A DNA stretch of 64,000 nucleotides. Origin: Ottelia alismoides. Its lineage: Eukaryota > Streptophyta > Magnoliopsida > Alismatales > Hydrocharitaceae. The notes beneath the pieces are model-generated. The model ran no database searches. It worked only from the letters and a program-made list of their open reading frames with translations, and was not told where the DNA came from. This document shows positions 43,474 to 55,460 of the stretch, piece after piece. Positions within the stretch are counted from its first letter, which is position 1. The number at the start of each line of letters is the position of its first letter. Location of the stretch: positions 248,001-312,000 of the forward strand of contig JAZKJV010006045.1 in the NCBI GenBank assembly GCA_037367405.1. The letters run 5' to 3'. Position numbers and translations under genes: made by a program.

Positions 43474-43842
43474 GTGAGCAGAGGGAGAAGACCACAGAGA
43501 TGATGCAAATAAGAAGTATTTCTTAATTTTTTCGATTTAAGTTCGGAGGACAAATAAATGGAAGAAATTTTAAAAGCCTAAGATGCCTAAGAGAAAGAGG
43601 TACTCACAGTGCCTGCACTTCTGACGCTAATTCTTAATGTTTTGTCCTGCTGATGGCGAGCTTTTCCGAGAAGGGGGAGAGGGAAAAATATTACAAATTA
43701 CAAGTTTGCGAAAAATGCAAAAAAGACAAATGATTTTTTTATTTTAGAACCTAAGTACCTGCAACACAAAAAAATGCACGGATTAGATACTTGAAATTAA
43801 GTTAGAATGAAGAAAAAGAAAAAAATGCAAATGTTGCCTAGA
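43474..43842 (-). other. Distal leader of element 4
   Basis: This is the part of the element 4 leader between its PBS and the element 5 insertion. It begins with the second GTGAG copy. No gene is seen. Confidence 0.7.
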
Positions 43843-43859
43843 CCCCGGCAACGGCGCCA
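43843..43859 (-). promoter_or_regulatory. Primer binding site of element 4 (tRNA-Asp type)
   Basis: On the minus strand TGGCGCCGTTGCCGGGG lies three bases from the TCAACA end of the LTR at 43863. It is an exact 17-base match to the tRNA-Asp PBS form. Confidence 0.92.
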
Positions 43860-44495
43860 AAATGTTGACACGATTTTTCACGGTTTAAATAGATGATTTA
43901 ATCAAGTCGTTGTTTTCCCACGATAAACCATTGTCAAACAAATAATATTACAACTACGAGCATGATGAATGTATGCAAAAAATATGCGGCAAGTAGAGGT
44001 TTGAATCCACAGGGACCAAGTAAATTTGCAATTTTTAGTTCGACATCTTACACATAAAATGCTAAATGAGATATAGAGATAGAATTTGGAAAATATTTCT
44101 TTTAAAGATGTGCCATCTAATTGATAAAGAAATTAAGGACTATGCTTGGAAAATTTAACATAAAGGAGGGTTCAAGGGCTGCAATGAAAATGACATATAA
44201 ATAAAGAAAGAGAGAGAGAGATGGAGTAATTCTCATGCACGCATGGAGAGTTGTTGATTGTTGTTGGTGCATGGGGGAGAATACCGCAGGTGCTACACGA
44301 GAGAGATGGTTGGACGCACGGACGGTGGCGTGGGCTGGAGTAAATCGCAAGAAGGAGGAGAGTGGCCGGCAATGGGCCGGAGGAGCACCGCGAGGAGGAG
44401 GAGAGTGGTCGGCAATCATCGAGGTCGAGGAAGAGAAGAACGTCGGGGGCAGGGAGCTGTTGATGTCTATACCTTCATCTTCATCTGCATGAGAC

Positions 44496-44497
<2 letters not shown>

Positions 44498-44529
<32 letters not shown>
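44498..44529. repeat. AG microsatellite
   Basis: About 15 AG units lie inside the element 4 LTR. Shorter AG runs occur at about 44207 and 45528. Confidence 0.9.
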
Positions 44530-44532
<3 letters not shown>

Positions 44533-46089
44533 GAATAAAGAGAGAAGAGGGGGAGTATGAGGGGAGGATCCTTCATGTGTCATGCCTCCTTTTATAGATG
44601 AATATTGCTTTGGAATGAAGGGACATATCCCATGCACATGAAGACAAAACAATAAATTCATTCATGCAAGGGAAAGGGAGAAGAATGTTACTTGTAGTCA
44701 AGGGAAGCACCCTATGCATATAAAGATAAAAATAATAAATTCGTTCATTCATGGGGGATGGTCTCTTTTTATAATAGCCATATGCACCTTTTCAAAGTGA
44801 AGTGAAAAGTCACATGCATGTATGACAAAAACAATAACTTCATGTAAGACAAAAACAATAAAGACTCTCATGCATGAGAAGGATATGATCAGTTATAATT
44901 TGTGGGAAATGGGAGAGAGAAAGAGAGAATGAATAAAGGTGGTAGACATGTATGTATGATATTAAAGAGTGGGAATTTTTTTACTCTTAACCGACCCATT
45001 TTCTTTCCAACAAATTGTAAGAGATATTTTGTAGAGCCAAGTTAATATGTTGGATGTTGATTAAATTAGTGCTCTATGAGTGTACCCAATTTCTCTCTGA
45101 TAAATCTGATTAATGATTATAATCAATGAGAATATTTTATAAGATGATTTCTTGATTTTATGATGATTTTATACGCTTATGCGCATTGAATAATGTAGAC
45201 ATATATTATGTGAATTTAGAGTTTGTAACACAGGAATTGATATTGTATTCCACATAATTTGAGCTTATTATCTCACCATATCATGTAATCATCAAGGCAT
45301 CCCCTCACCTAGAAGATTCTAAGAAATTTCTATGGATGCACTACACACATCCCCACAGAGGTGTAATCTTGGAGTAACAACCAGACTAACTCAAGGAGGC
45401 AACGCCTTCCTTGGTCTTCTCATAGAAAAGAGGGTCAAGTCATGGCCATCAAATCCTTGAGCTTTACATGAAGGAGGAGTCTATTCCCACCATGTCCCAA
45501 GAAAAGGAGAAGAGTGACATATATGTAGAGAGAGAGAGAGATAGGATGTCCCTTAATCTAAGTTGGAACAACATGTTTGGACAACATATAATGGTCAATT
45601 GCTTGCTTGAAATACCAAGAAGGGACTGGGAAGATAATACCTCATGTCCCGTGTGTGCACAAGATTGGGAGAAAAGCCCTCAAAGGAAAAAAGGCTTACC
45701 ATGGGGCAAGCGAAGTTAATATCATGGCGAAATGCTAGGAAGCGTCGACCAAGCATCAAGGGTGCATAGGAAAAAGCCCTCCCTAAGCCATGCAAAAGCC
45801 ACAAAAATTAGCAAAGGAATGGTAGCAACCAAGGCATCAGGAAGAAGTACCTACAGTTGGCTAAGGATAACCAAGCAAAGATATGTTAAAGCACCACATC
45901 AAGCTATCTACTGAACTCTCCCAACTTAACGAGTACTTTGTAAATTAGATTTACAATTCTACTAATACCTTAATTCATGAGGGGCTTTGAAAGCATGATC
46001 ACCCATGATTAGTAAATTCAATTAAGAGTGACCAGTGGTAATCAACTATTTCCAAAGAAACCATTAAAAGTTACCTAGTTGTTCATTCA

Positions 46090-46730
46090 GCTAGCAACCA
46101 ATGGCAATTGACCAACCGCAATCTAGACCAAGTATGTTTCAAGCTAACTGCTCAAAGGTAATGAAGAGTGAACAATGATAATCAGCTAGATGCTCAAACA
46201 ACCTACTGATAATCTACTAGTTACTCGTTCAATAATAGATGCTAATTAGCCATTTAAAATCGAGCTTAAGTTGTCTTCGAGTTAACTTCTCAAAGGCACA
46301 TGGTAATGGAATAGTTTCTTGAGCAATTGTTGGTAGTTGATTACTTACTGATTCAACAAGCAATAGTAATTGACCGACTACAACGGAGCTCGATTTGTCT
46401 TTAAGATAACTACCAAAAGGCAACTAATGGTGTCCATTGGTCATTGACCGATCTTCTAAGTAACCACTGGTGGTCCACTACTTGCTTGTCCAGTGATCGA
46501 TGGTCATTGATCAACCATAAACAAGCTCAACTTGGTTTCAAGCTAACTACTTAATGGCGAATAAGAGCATCGTTGGTAGTTGACCAATCGCCTAAGAAAT
46601 CGTTGGTAACTGACAAATTGCTCATCTTGCATCTAATGGTGATTGACAAATTGTAGTCGATCTCAAGTTGGCTTGAAGTTTATTACTCTAAAGGATAGGA
46701 AGAGTAATTGCAAAGAATAGTCGATCAACA
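46090..46730. repeat. Degenerate tandem repeat, period about 125-139 bp, five copies
   Basis: Related units begin near 46102, 46241, 46366, 46503 and 46639. Each has a form of GTNATTGACCAA, then a GAGCTCAAGTTGTCTTNAAG-like segment, then ACTNCTCAAAGG. Copies are heavily diverged. The array ends at the proposed LTR terminus of element 4. Confidence 0.65.
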
Positions 46731-47750
46731 TTAAGGTCATTGCCGCATAATATTCCATACTTGGTCATGAATCTCCATTTCATCACCTTTATTCTATCAT
46801 TTTGGCCTTAAAAACCCCAGCTAAATGCATGTAAATAACATTATTTTTATAAATTAACATTCATTATTTATTTCATTTATCGTATATAAAATATAATTTT
46901 TAATGTCAAAATTATAGAATAAAGAAAAGAAAAGAATGAAATATCAAAGATATATGTTGACCCTAAACTCCGAGACATAGGCAGATTGATGACCGGAGCG
47001 ACAAGGAATAAAGTAGGGGGAGATAAGGGTCAAAAACAAAATAAAATTCCCAGTTTATTTTGTCAAATATTGTATTTTTGGGACCCATTTCATTCTTTAT
47101 TATTTATACCTCAAATAAAAAAACTTTGTACATAAAGTTGTAGATAAAAATACAAATAAAAATATAAAATAGATTTCATATAAAAATAATATACAGTGTA
47201 CAAATTAAACTCTAAATAAAAAGTCACCCATATCTCCTCAATAAAAACTCAAAATGTATCAAAATCACTTTAATTGTATATAAATTTTAATAAGATATTT
47301 AATGAAGGTGGTTTCGCTTAATTTGGCATTAAGTTGTTAAAATTAGATTTTGGACCCCTATATATATACAGTATACATGAATAAAATATTTATTTTATTT
47401 ATTCTTTATTATTTCATAATTTATATTTTATAATTTTGTAAATATTATTTATAATATATATACGTATTTAAAATATAATAAATTTATTAATAAAATATAA
47501 AATAAAATAATATACAAAAATACATAGATCAAATACCTATACTTCTACATATATTTTATATACTTATATTTATTTAAGTGTACATGTTATATCAGAAAAA
47601 TATAATAAAAATATATTTATGTATATAAAATTAACTTATAAAAATATAAATTATATAAATAAAATAAAAGTACAAAATAAAAATAAAATATACAAAATAT
47701 AAGTAAATATACTTATAAGTATACCCTTAAAAAGTAATTTGTAATAAATA

Positions 47751-49115
47751 CAACAACAAAGCCTTTTCCCACAATTAAGTAGGGTCAGCTACATGGATTC
47801 TTCCCCTCCATTCAGATCTATCTTGGGTCAATCTCGGGCTTATATCCATAAAACTAAGATCCCTTCGTATAGTTTCTTTCCAACACTTCTTGGGTTGTCC
47901 TCGCCCTCTCTTTACCAGCTCAACATCCTAACACTCACATCTCCTAACTGGTGCATCATCTGATCTTCTTTGCAAATGATGAAACCATCTTAAGCAATTT
48001 TCTCGCATCTTATCCTCGATCGGAGCTACACCAACTTTCTTTATGATTGCATCATTCCGAATCTGATCTTTACGTGTGTTTCCACACATCCACCTTAGCA
48101 TTTTCATTTCTGCTACAGCCATTCTCTGCACATGTCTATGGTTCACTCTCCAACATTCAGATCCATAGAGCATAGCAGGTCTCACAGTTGTTTTGTAAAA
48201 CTCTCCTTTAATTTTTAAAGGAATTTTCTTATCACAAAGAACAACAGAGGCTCCTCTCCACTTTAGCCACCCTGTATTTATTCTATTAGTAACATCTCCA
48301 TCAATTTCCCCATCATGTTGCAAAATAGATCCCATATATCTAAAAGAATCTCTCTTCTAAATGTTATCATCACCAAACTTCACCTCGATTCCTTCACAAT
48401 TGCTTCCATCAAAGGAGCACCCCATATATTCTATCTTAGCCCTACTTATACGAAATCCTTTACTCTCCAACTCATGTCTCCAAACCTCGAGCTTCTCATT
48501 TACTCCATCTCTAGTCTCGTCAATCAACACAATATCATCAGCAAATAGCATGCACCAAGGTAACCCATCTTGAATGTGACTTGTCAACTCGTCCATAATC
48601 AAAGTAAAAAGAAATGAACTCAAAGCTGAACCTTGATGTAAACCAATGTTGATGTCAAAATAGCCAGTCTTCCCAGACGGGATCCTTACACAAGATAAAG
48701 CCCTATCATACATGTCCTTTATGAGGTTAATGTATAGGACAGGTACTTGTCTCTTCTCCAAAACTCTCCACAATATCTCTCGTGGGACAGAATCATAAGC
48801 ATTCTCCAAATCAGTAAAGATCATATGGAGGTTCTTCCTTTTAGCTCTATAAATCTCCATTGTTCTCCTCAGCAAATGGATGGCTTCAATAGTTGAGCGA
48901 TCTAGCATGAATCCGAATTGGTTTTCTTTTACATTAGAAACTTGCCTCAACCTTCTTTCGATCACACGTTCCCAAATTTTCACAGTGTGACTCATCAGTT
49001 TGATACCTCTGTAATTAGAACAATTTTGAATGTCTCCTTTATTCTTATAAAGAGGCATCACGATACTCCTCCTCCAATCTTCAGGCATTTAATAAAATAT
49101 ATTAAAATACTATAT
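47751..49115 (-). mobile_element. 5'-truncated RTE-type LINE inserted in the element 6 LTR
   Basis: The 3' end carries the TTG-repeat tail (CAACAACAA on the plus strand at 47751). The 20-base target duplication AAAGTAATTTGTAATAAATA (47731-47750) recurs with one change at 49116-49135. The 5' part is missing. About 27 AT-rich bases (49089-49115) lie between the last LINE coding sequence and the duplication; they resemble a flanking segment near 49165. Confidence 0.88.
47775..49088 (-). pseudogene. RTE-type LINE reverse transcriptase, C-terminal part, two in-frame stops
   Basis: The minus-strand frame starts inside RT ([18 protein letters not shown]). It includes the [21 protein letters not shown] and GLHQGSALS blocks and the catalytic FADD within [14 protein letters not shown] at 48357-48359 interrupts the frame before a further 136 residues in the same frame. 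Another TAG at 47928-47930 precedes the usual RTE tail (KRGRGQPKK..., WRGRIHVADPT). RT would copy LINE RNA at the nicked target. The upstream endonuclease is missing by 5' truncation, so this copy is dead. Confidence 0.9.
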
Positions 49116-51899
49116 AAAGTAATTTATAATAAATAAAATCACAAAAATAAATAAAAATCATATTAAAATACTATAGAAAGTAATAAACATTTTTCATTTT
49201 ATAACTTAAATTTAATTAATTATTCTACTAATTAATGTTGATTTTTTAAATAATTTACGGATAGCCTTTTTTGTCCACGTGGACCAACCTGGTTACGTCA
49301 AGAGTTGACCTCAGTCAACTCGTCTAACATGCAGCCTAGCCCTGTCAGACTTGCGTTTAAACCATCTTCCACATTTTTCCTCGATCGATGGAGTCATCGA
49401 CTTGGGTTTGTTTCTTCTTCACTTTTTCTCCTCGATCCGCCATCTTTCGTGTACCTTTGATTCCTCAAGGATTGCTCCTTTAAATCACGATGCATACCTC
49501 GTTCTTTGACCCGTGTTCACCATCTGTATAAAATCCTCCACCAATCCTTCTCAGATTTTTTAAACCCTTTCAACCACTTTCTTTCCCTCCTTTTACGCTC
49601 AACAGCTTGAGGAAGGTGACAGCTTCCTCGCCCAGCATTTTGTTGGATCGAGGAGCAGCTCTGAGGTGATCTCCACCATCTCTAGTGGTGCGCCATCGTT
49701 GTAAGGTCCATCTCATGGCCCACAACTGCTCAAGGTTTTTTTAGCGCTTTATAGATAGATTCAGCTCATGCATTTAATTTCCGCACTTTATTTTATCTTT
49801 TGATTGTGTGATTTAGCCTAGATAACCCCATTCGTAGTTCGTCAGAGATCCACTCCAGCGAACCCTTCACCTTACCTCTGGTTGTTTACCGTCCTTCCAA
49901 ACGCCCTCATTTCATCCCCTTTTGCTTCTTGTATGCCCCCATGCACCTCCAGCTCACCAGATCCTTCGTGGATCTGGATTTTGGTGCTCCACCACCACCA
50001 CCTCATCATAGCACCTCCGCCACGCTCCATCTTTCACCCATATCCACTAATAAATCCCCCCTAGGAACCCCATTTTTCTTGTGTGAGCTTTTCCTGCAGA
50101 ACCTAAAGGTTAAAAACACGTTGGGGTCGATTTTGGCAAGACACTAGGATATATGGAGCGTGGAACTTCACAGAGCAGCTAAGGCTCAACCATTGAATCT
50201 TTGCCATCTCTGATGCTTCAGGCAGCTGCAGAGACCTTCGAGGAGTGCTTCGAGCCTTGGAGGAGGGCCTGAGACTACCAGAGTCGTGAGTGGAAGGTGA
50301 TTGAAGGACCCCCGGTCGACTGTTCTTCCATGTTCTTCAGGAAGAGGTCACCGATGGATCCTTCGATCTCCCCAATTTTGATCGCAGCCGGCTGATATCT
50401 GTACACCTCGACCGTCCGATGGAGCTTTCGATCTGATCCAAGCCATTGTTGCAAGAACCGGTACCAACCATTGCAGTCCCGCCACTTAGATAAGTGGGTG
50501 AATCTCGCTTATTGGATCATGCCTATTTGGGATTAGTTTGCAGACTTAGACACTAATTTTTGTTTATTTTATTTTAGTCCTATAATTATTCTATTAGTTT
50601 AAAATTTATGTAAATTTTGCATTAAAACCCCTGAGCTTTTATCTATTTACATTTGGGTCTAATCCACATCATCTCACTTGTGGTCCCATGTGAGGTGGTC
50701 ATTTTGCAGAGATACCTTCGTGGGTATTTGTATTTCTTTTTATTCCAATAACTTTAACTATTAGATGAATATATTGGGTATTTTGCATAATCCACATAGC
50801 AATTTATTTTAATCGCATAAATGCCCTTTCTAGTACATGTATTTTTGTGATTGTTTTTCATTTATTAAAAATATCATATATGCTCCAAAAAATATAAAAA
50901 AAATAAGATTATATGCTTGATTTCTTGTAGATTCATGCTATATTTTTAGATTTGCAATTTAGGTAATTTTAGTATTTATTAAAAATCAAAAGAGTGTGTT
51001 TTTGCCCCCATTTGACTTAAAATTTACAAAAAAATAAAAAAAAAATTGTTTTGAAAATTTCACAAAAAATATTTTTTATTTATTTTAATATCTTGAAACT
51101 TCATACCAAAATATCTGAAAATAGAAAAGGAAAAGGTCTAAAAATTAAAAATCTCCAAAGTCTTTCATAAAAATTTAAAAAATCTGTAAAAACTCCAAAA
51201 TATTCATTCCCATTTTGTAATTTTCTTCATATTATTTAGTATATTTTAAAATTGGCTTATTTATTTAATCTTTTTTTGGTTTATTTTTTACTTTAAAAAT
51301 ACATAAAAAGTAACAAAATTCTCTAAACAATCACAAAAACATTAAAAACTATTTAAAACTCAAAAATATTCTATTTTGTACTTTTTTAGTTGTATTTATA
51401 ATTATATTACCTTATATCGTATATAGCCTTATATATTCTTATATTATTAATTTAAAAAGAAAGAAAAACAAAAATCAGAAAATATAAAATAAAATAGAAA
51501 TTTTAAAATAAAATAATTAAAAATATAAAAAAATTAATCCATAAAAAATATAAAATTAAAAACCCACACAAAAATACTTAGACAAGAGGAACGCAAATTT
51601 TGGATTTCATTTCCCTGATCTATCTAGTTTACTCCCTGTGTTCGATATTCTACATATACTTACACATACATACACATTTGTAGAGTTATAATAAAGTCTA
51701 ACTCCACTTCTTTTTTTTCATTACTTGATTTATACTGTGGATTAATTGTTGATTGACACGAGATTTCATGAGCAGTTGCCTCAGCGACACTTTTGTCTAT
51801 ATTTTTCTGTGAGGATAATCTTTAGACCCTCTCGAGAACTCCAGTCATCACCCGATCAGTCTAACTAGAATATAGTAGCCGAAAGAAGAAAGCGGACCC

Positions 51900-52640
51900 T
51901 TGGTCAGAAGTATGATCAGTAACACTACTCTCCGTTATTTTTATAGGTGAAGTTTATTATAAAATTTCTTGCCATATCTGAGTCGTTCAAAGATCAGAGG
52001 GAGATATATAAGTAAGCTAAGGTTGTTCAAAAGAATATGAGTTGTGTATAGATAGGAAACCTTATTTGACACCTAAGGATGTCTGGCAGAGGCATTCTTG
52101 TATAACCCAAAGTAGAAGAAGTGAAATCCAAGGACACTGAGTGCATATTTATTGGATAGTCTTCAATGAAAGGGTTATAGATTTGGCGGTACTTCAGTTC
52201 CTACCCATATGAATGAGACCAACATTAACAAGTTAACGTGAACCTCAAATATGATTAGATTATAGCTTGACTTTTGAGACAATTAAAGAATAGTTTATCA
52301 AATGACCAGAGTCCTCCAATGAATTGAAGGGTATCACAATCATACATCAAGATCCACCTCATCAGGAACCTTAAGAGGTAGATAAAGAGAGTCATCATCA
52401 GTAAAGCAATACCTCCCCGACCGAAGTCGACAGAGTTTCTAGATGGTGGGTGCAAGTAGGAAGACCAAGACTAGCTCCAACAACAACATTGAAAGATATA
52501 AGGCTGAGGGTCAAAAGATGACTAGACTTCAACCTACTCTCTAGTATCTCAGAAGGACTCTTTTAGAGAACTAGATTATAGGGCATCAGGGAATCATTTT
52601 GACTTAGAGATTCATTTCTAGTCTTTTCATTATTGTCATC
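51900..52640 (+). pseudogene. Ty1/copia pol fragment, badly decayed
   Basis: Plus-strand peptides at about 52130-52215 (KSKDTECIFIG*SSMKGYRF) resemble the end of copia integrase. Those at about 52440-52530 (RKTKTSSNNNIERYKAEG) resemble the start of copia RT (KTKxxSxxxIERYKARLVAKGF). Stops and shifts lie between. No LTRs are recognised. Confidence 0.55.
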
Positions 52641-52756
52641 ACAAGACAAAAACGGTGACCTGTAAAATCATCACAAGTCAACATTAGCAATGACTTCTAC
52701 ATGATGTTTATCACCTTAGTTATTTACATTGTGTTATATGAACTTAGGTTTGATTT

Positions 52757-54310
52757 ATGGCTAAACGAGCATCAGACTCTTATTTCAAGAAATCAATAAT
52801 TGATAGTTGTGAAAAAGATGTATCGTAATATTCTGCAAATTATCCTTTTATTTTACATGATGGTCTAATTCCTACTATTGATCCATCTCATTTTGGTGTG
52901 TGTGTGTGTGTGTGTGTATTCAATACTATGCACAAGAAGAGCAAAATGAGCATGCGATGGATCTTCTTTCGTTCTTGATTCAAGATCATGCTGTCAAATT
53001 TGGAAATATTCGGGTAATGAGAGAGATAAGATTTGACAAGCATGTATTAAAAGTAGACCATATCAGCATTATCTTTTAGGATATCCATCACTTAGTGGTG
53101 AAATCATCAACATCAATTTCAAGATTCTTGATTTCGGAAATATCCTTCATGGATCAAGAATATTGTATTTTGGTTATCATGTTTTGTTCTCAATAAAATA
53201 TCCACTAGACGATTTGAATCAAATGTCTTTATGGTTAATATTTTCGTAATTAAAAAATTGAAGGAAAAGATTGTACATTTTTACATCATATTGGAAGTGA
53301 TTCATGCTCACCTCATAATATAGCCCAACAAGCCTACAAGGATTTAATGATTCAAACAAGGAAAAGAGATAATGTGATACATCAACAAACATCAAAGGAG
53401 ATTAAATACAACAAACTACGATTGAAAATATCGATTAATTACACCAAATGGTTAGGTTTTCAATCATGTGCTTTTAGAGGCCGTGATGAATATGCAAACT
53501 CAAAAAATCAAGGAAATTATATTGAGATGATAACGTTATTGCCATTGTTTAACATATTAGGACACTACAATGTGCAAGAGACACTAGATAGGGATATATT
53601 GCTCGATTTTACATACCTTATACTAAGTCGTATTGTAAAAGATGATTCTATATATTCTCTATGTGGTGATGTTGATGTCGTTGATAATTCAATAACATTC
53701 TTTGAATTTGCATTTATTTTACACTTGATGAAGGAGATTTTGAGATTTACACATGTATTATGTCGTGCATTGCAAAATATAGATCAAGATGTTTTCAATG
53801 TGATTACTTTGGTTGCCACTACTAGATTTTTTATTCAAAACAAGCGTGGAGATAGATGGAATAGATTTTTTAACTATGTATAGTCATTTTACTCAGAGAA
53901 AAATATTGAACTTCCCGATATGAGCCTTCCTTATTCTAGCCAGGCATGTCCTCACCATGAGAAAAGCAAAATTACACTTAAACATCATTATCGAGTGGAT
54001 ATTTTTTAGCTACATTGAATTCACAACAAATTCAAGAGTTGGATCACATATTCAACAATACATTTGTGGACCTCTGTCTTAGTTCTGCACTAGACTCAAA
54101 AGATGGCTTATAAAGAATTGAATGTAAATGATATTTACTTTCTTGCAGCAAACTATTATGCACAAGATTTCTCTTACAGTAAAAAAGACTTATTATCGTT
54201 TCACATGATGCAGTATTAACTTGATGTCCCTAATCATCCAAAGATGAAAATTTTGAGTAGCATATCATAATTATGTCAAGCATTGGTAGTAACTGAACTC
54301 TCTGTAACTC
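52757..54310 (+). pseudogene. hAT-type (DUF4371/TTF-finger class) transposase pseudogene
   Basis: The start resembles the family N-terminus (MAKRASDSYFKKS at 52757). After a decayed stretch the best frame (53347-53883) has KLRLKISINYTKWLGFQSC, AFRGRDEY and GNYIEMITLL. This is the conserved segment of plant hAT-derived proteins. It jumps across a large internal deletion to a later segment (FEFAFILHLMKEILRFTHVL, ALQNIDQDVFNVITLVATT). Downstream, with stops, KHHYRVDIF and the LSSIS.LCQALVVTE region lead towards the usual dimerisation domain, which is not seen. The catalytic core is mostly lost. A GT microsatellite lies at 52896-52917. Terminal repeats were not found. Confidence 0.75.
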
Positions 54311-55460
54311 AATAGTAGTTTTTTCAACTGCCTATATATCTATATATTTGACTAAATATCGACCACGCGGGTATAAATTTGCCGTATCCAACTTGGCACC
54401 ACATTAACTCTATGACATCATTTATAATACACGTCGATTACCTTAATGCCTATTATGGTAAATATTTATATAGTACTTGTGGGGACATTCCTAACAATGG
54501 TTAGGGTTAAAGCCTAATAGGCTCAAATATTCGTCTACCAATTAACCAACCATGCAATGTTAGACACATCTTTGTTAACATCTCCACATTATATAATCCA
54601 ACATTCAGACATATCTTTGTTAGCATCTATGTTTTATATATTACGACAACTAAACGTGTATTTTTAGCTATGAACCTTGTTAAGATAAGGCTTTGAAATA
54701 GGATAGAAATATTCTGAGTAGTTGTATGATTGCTTACATTAAAAAGGAGCCATCAGAAAATGTCATAGAAGAGATCATTGATTATTTATATATAATGAAA
54801 AATCCTCGAGCACAACTTCGATGAATTATGTTTCTCTTGGAGTTTATCTATCACTTATACAACTCTATAACTCAATACTAGTATTTTCAATTACCTACGT
54901 ATCTATAAATTTGAGTAAATATTGACCCCATCTATAAAAAAGTTCATGCTCCAAACTCTTTGGCATTGTTTGCTATATAAGTCAATTGCCTTAATGCAGA
55001 TTATGGTAAGTATTAATATTGTACTCGTAGAGACATTCCTAATGGTGGTCAGATTCAAAGGCTAATAGGCTCAAAATTCCGTCTACTAATAAACCAATCA
55101 TGCAATATTTAATTACGTCTTTGTTAACATTTCCGTATGGGATTTTTACCTCACAAATCCTATAAATTTTGTAAATTATCTTCTCAACCTTTGAAACCAC
55201 ATAATTCCACCATCAACCTTGTAAACTTGCTAACCCTTACCTCATAAACCCTGTAGTTAATCTTTTGAAGTTCATGGGGATTCTTAGGATAATTTACATG
55301 GTCGATAAGGTATATGTTGTGCAAAAGATCGCAGATGTAATTTAACAAGTTTCTAAAATTCGTGAGGTATAAATTCCTTTCCATATTATATAATGCAGCA
55401 TCTAGATACATCTTTGTTAACATCCCCATATTATATACTGCGACAAAGGATCAAACATTA
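54301..55460 (+). repeat. Diverged direct duplication, unit about 560 bp
   Basis: The unit starting near 54301 (CTCTGTAACTCAATAGTAGT) is repeated near 54863 (CTCTATAACTCAATACTAGT). It continues through shared landmarks such as TATTATGGTAA, GGCTAATAGGCTCAAA and ATCTTTGTTAACAT. The second unit is lengthened by a 239-bp insertion (55139-55377). A third, weaker match to part of the unit lies at about 55690-55875. The nature of the unit is unknown. Confidence 0.75.
55139..55377. mobile_element. 239-bp Mutator-like MITE with 9-bp target duplication
   Basis: The two ends are about 40-bp imperfect inverted repeats (GGGATTTTTACCTCAC... and the complement of ...GTGAGGTATAAATTCC). It is flanked by TTTCCGTAT (55130-55138) and TTTCCATAT (55378-55386). 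The parallel copy of the host repeat at about 54580-54600 has the uninterrupted site. No coding capacity is seen. A 9-bp duplication is typical of Mutator-like elements. Confidence 0.85.

Larger units (their letters stand above)
27769..46730 (-). mobile_element. Element 4: non-autonomous Athila-like element (minus strand), split by element 5
   Basis: On the minus strand the order is 5' LTR (46730-43863), PBS (43859-43843), leader (43842-43474 continued at 30781-30221), a short broken ORF (30220-28547), and the 3' region (28546-27769), where element 3 is inserted. No reverse transcriptase, RNase H or integrase lies between the protease remnant and the 3' region. The PPT and 3' LTR would be left of the window. 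The 3' region is recognisable by its similarity to the inverted 3' region of element 1. Confidence 0.8.
43863..46730 (-). repeat. 5' LTR of element 4 (about 2868 bp)
   Basis: The plus-strand edge TGTTGA (43863) and the far edge TCAACA (46725-46730) form a perfect 6-bp terminal inverted repeat, and the PBS lies just outside. The 46730 end is inferred from that repeat because the partner LTR is outside the window. The ends differ from the TGATGA/TCATCA ends of elements 1-3. The LTR holds an AG microsatellite and a tandem-repeat array. ORFs such as 45468-45719 have no recognisable content. Confidence 0.7.
46765..51850 (+). repeat. LTR of element 6 (Athila-like), interrupted by a LINE
   Basis: The sequence from 46765 (CCATTTCATCACCTTTATTC) aligns with the start of the element 5 LTR. 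It contains the shared GGAATAAAGTAGGGGGAGAT phrase, both palindromes GTCCACGTGGAC (49273-49284) and GTTGACCTCAGTCAAC (49304-49319), and TATAAAA at 49527-49533. It ends CAGTCATCA at 51850. Removing the LINE leaves about 3.7 kb, the normal LTR length here. No PBS follows, so it is a 3' LTR or a solo LTR in + orientation. The first bases are mutated (TCATGA for TGATGA). Confidence 0.8.

Noticed and set aside
45468..45719. 83-residue ORF as a gene
   Set aside because: It lies inside the LTR of element 4, has no recognisable domain, and contains an AG-repeat-derived run.
53347..53883. 178-residue ORF as an intact host gene
   Set aside because: It matches two separated parts of a hAT-type transposase across a deletion and is flanked by frame-broken matches to the same protein.
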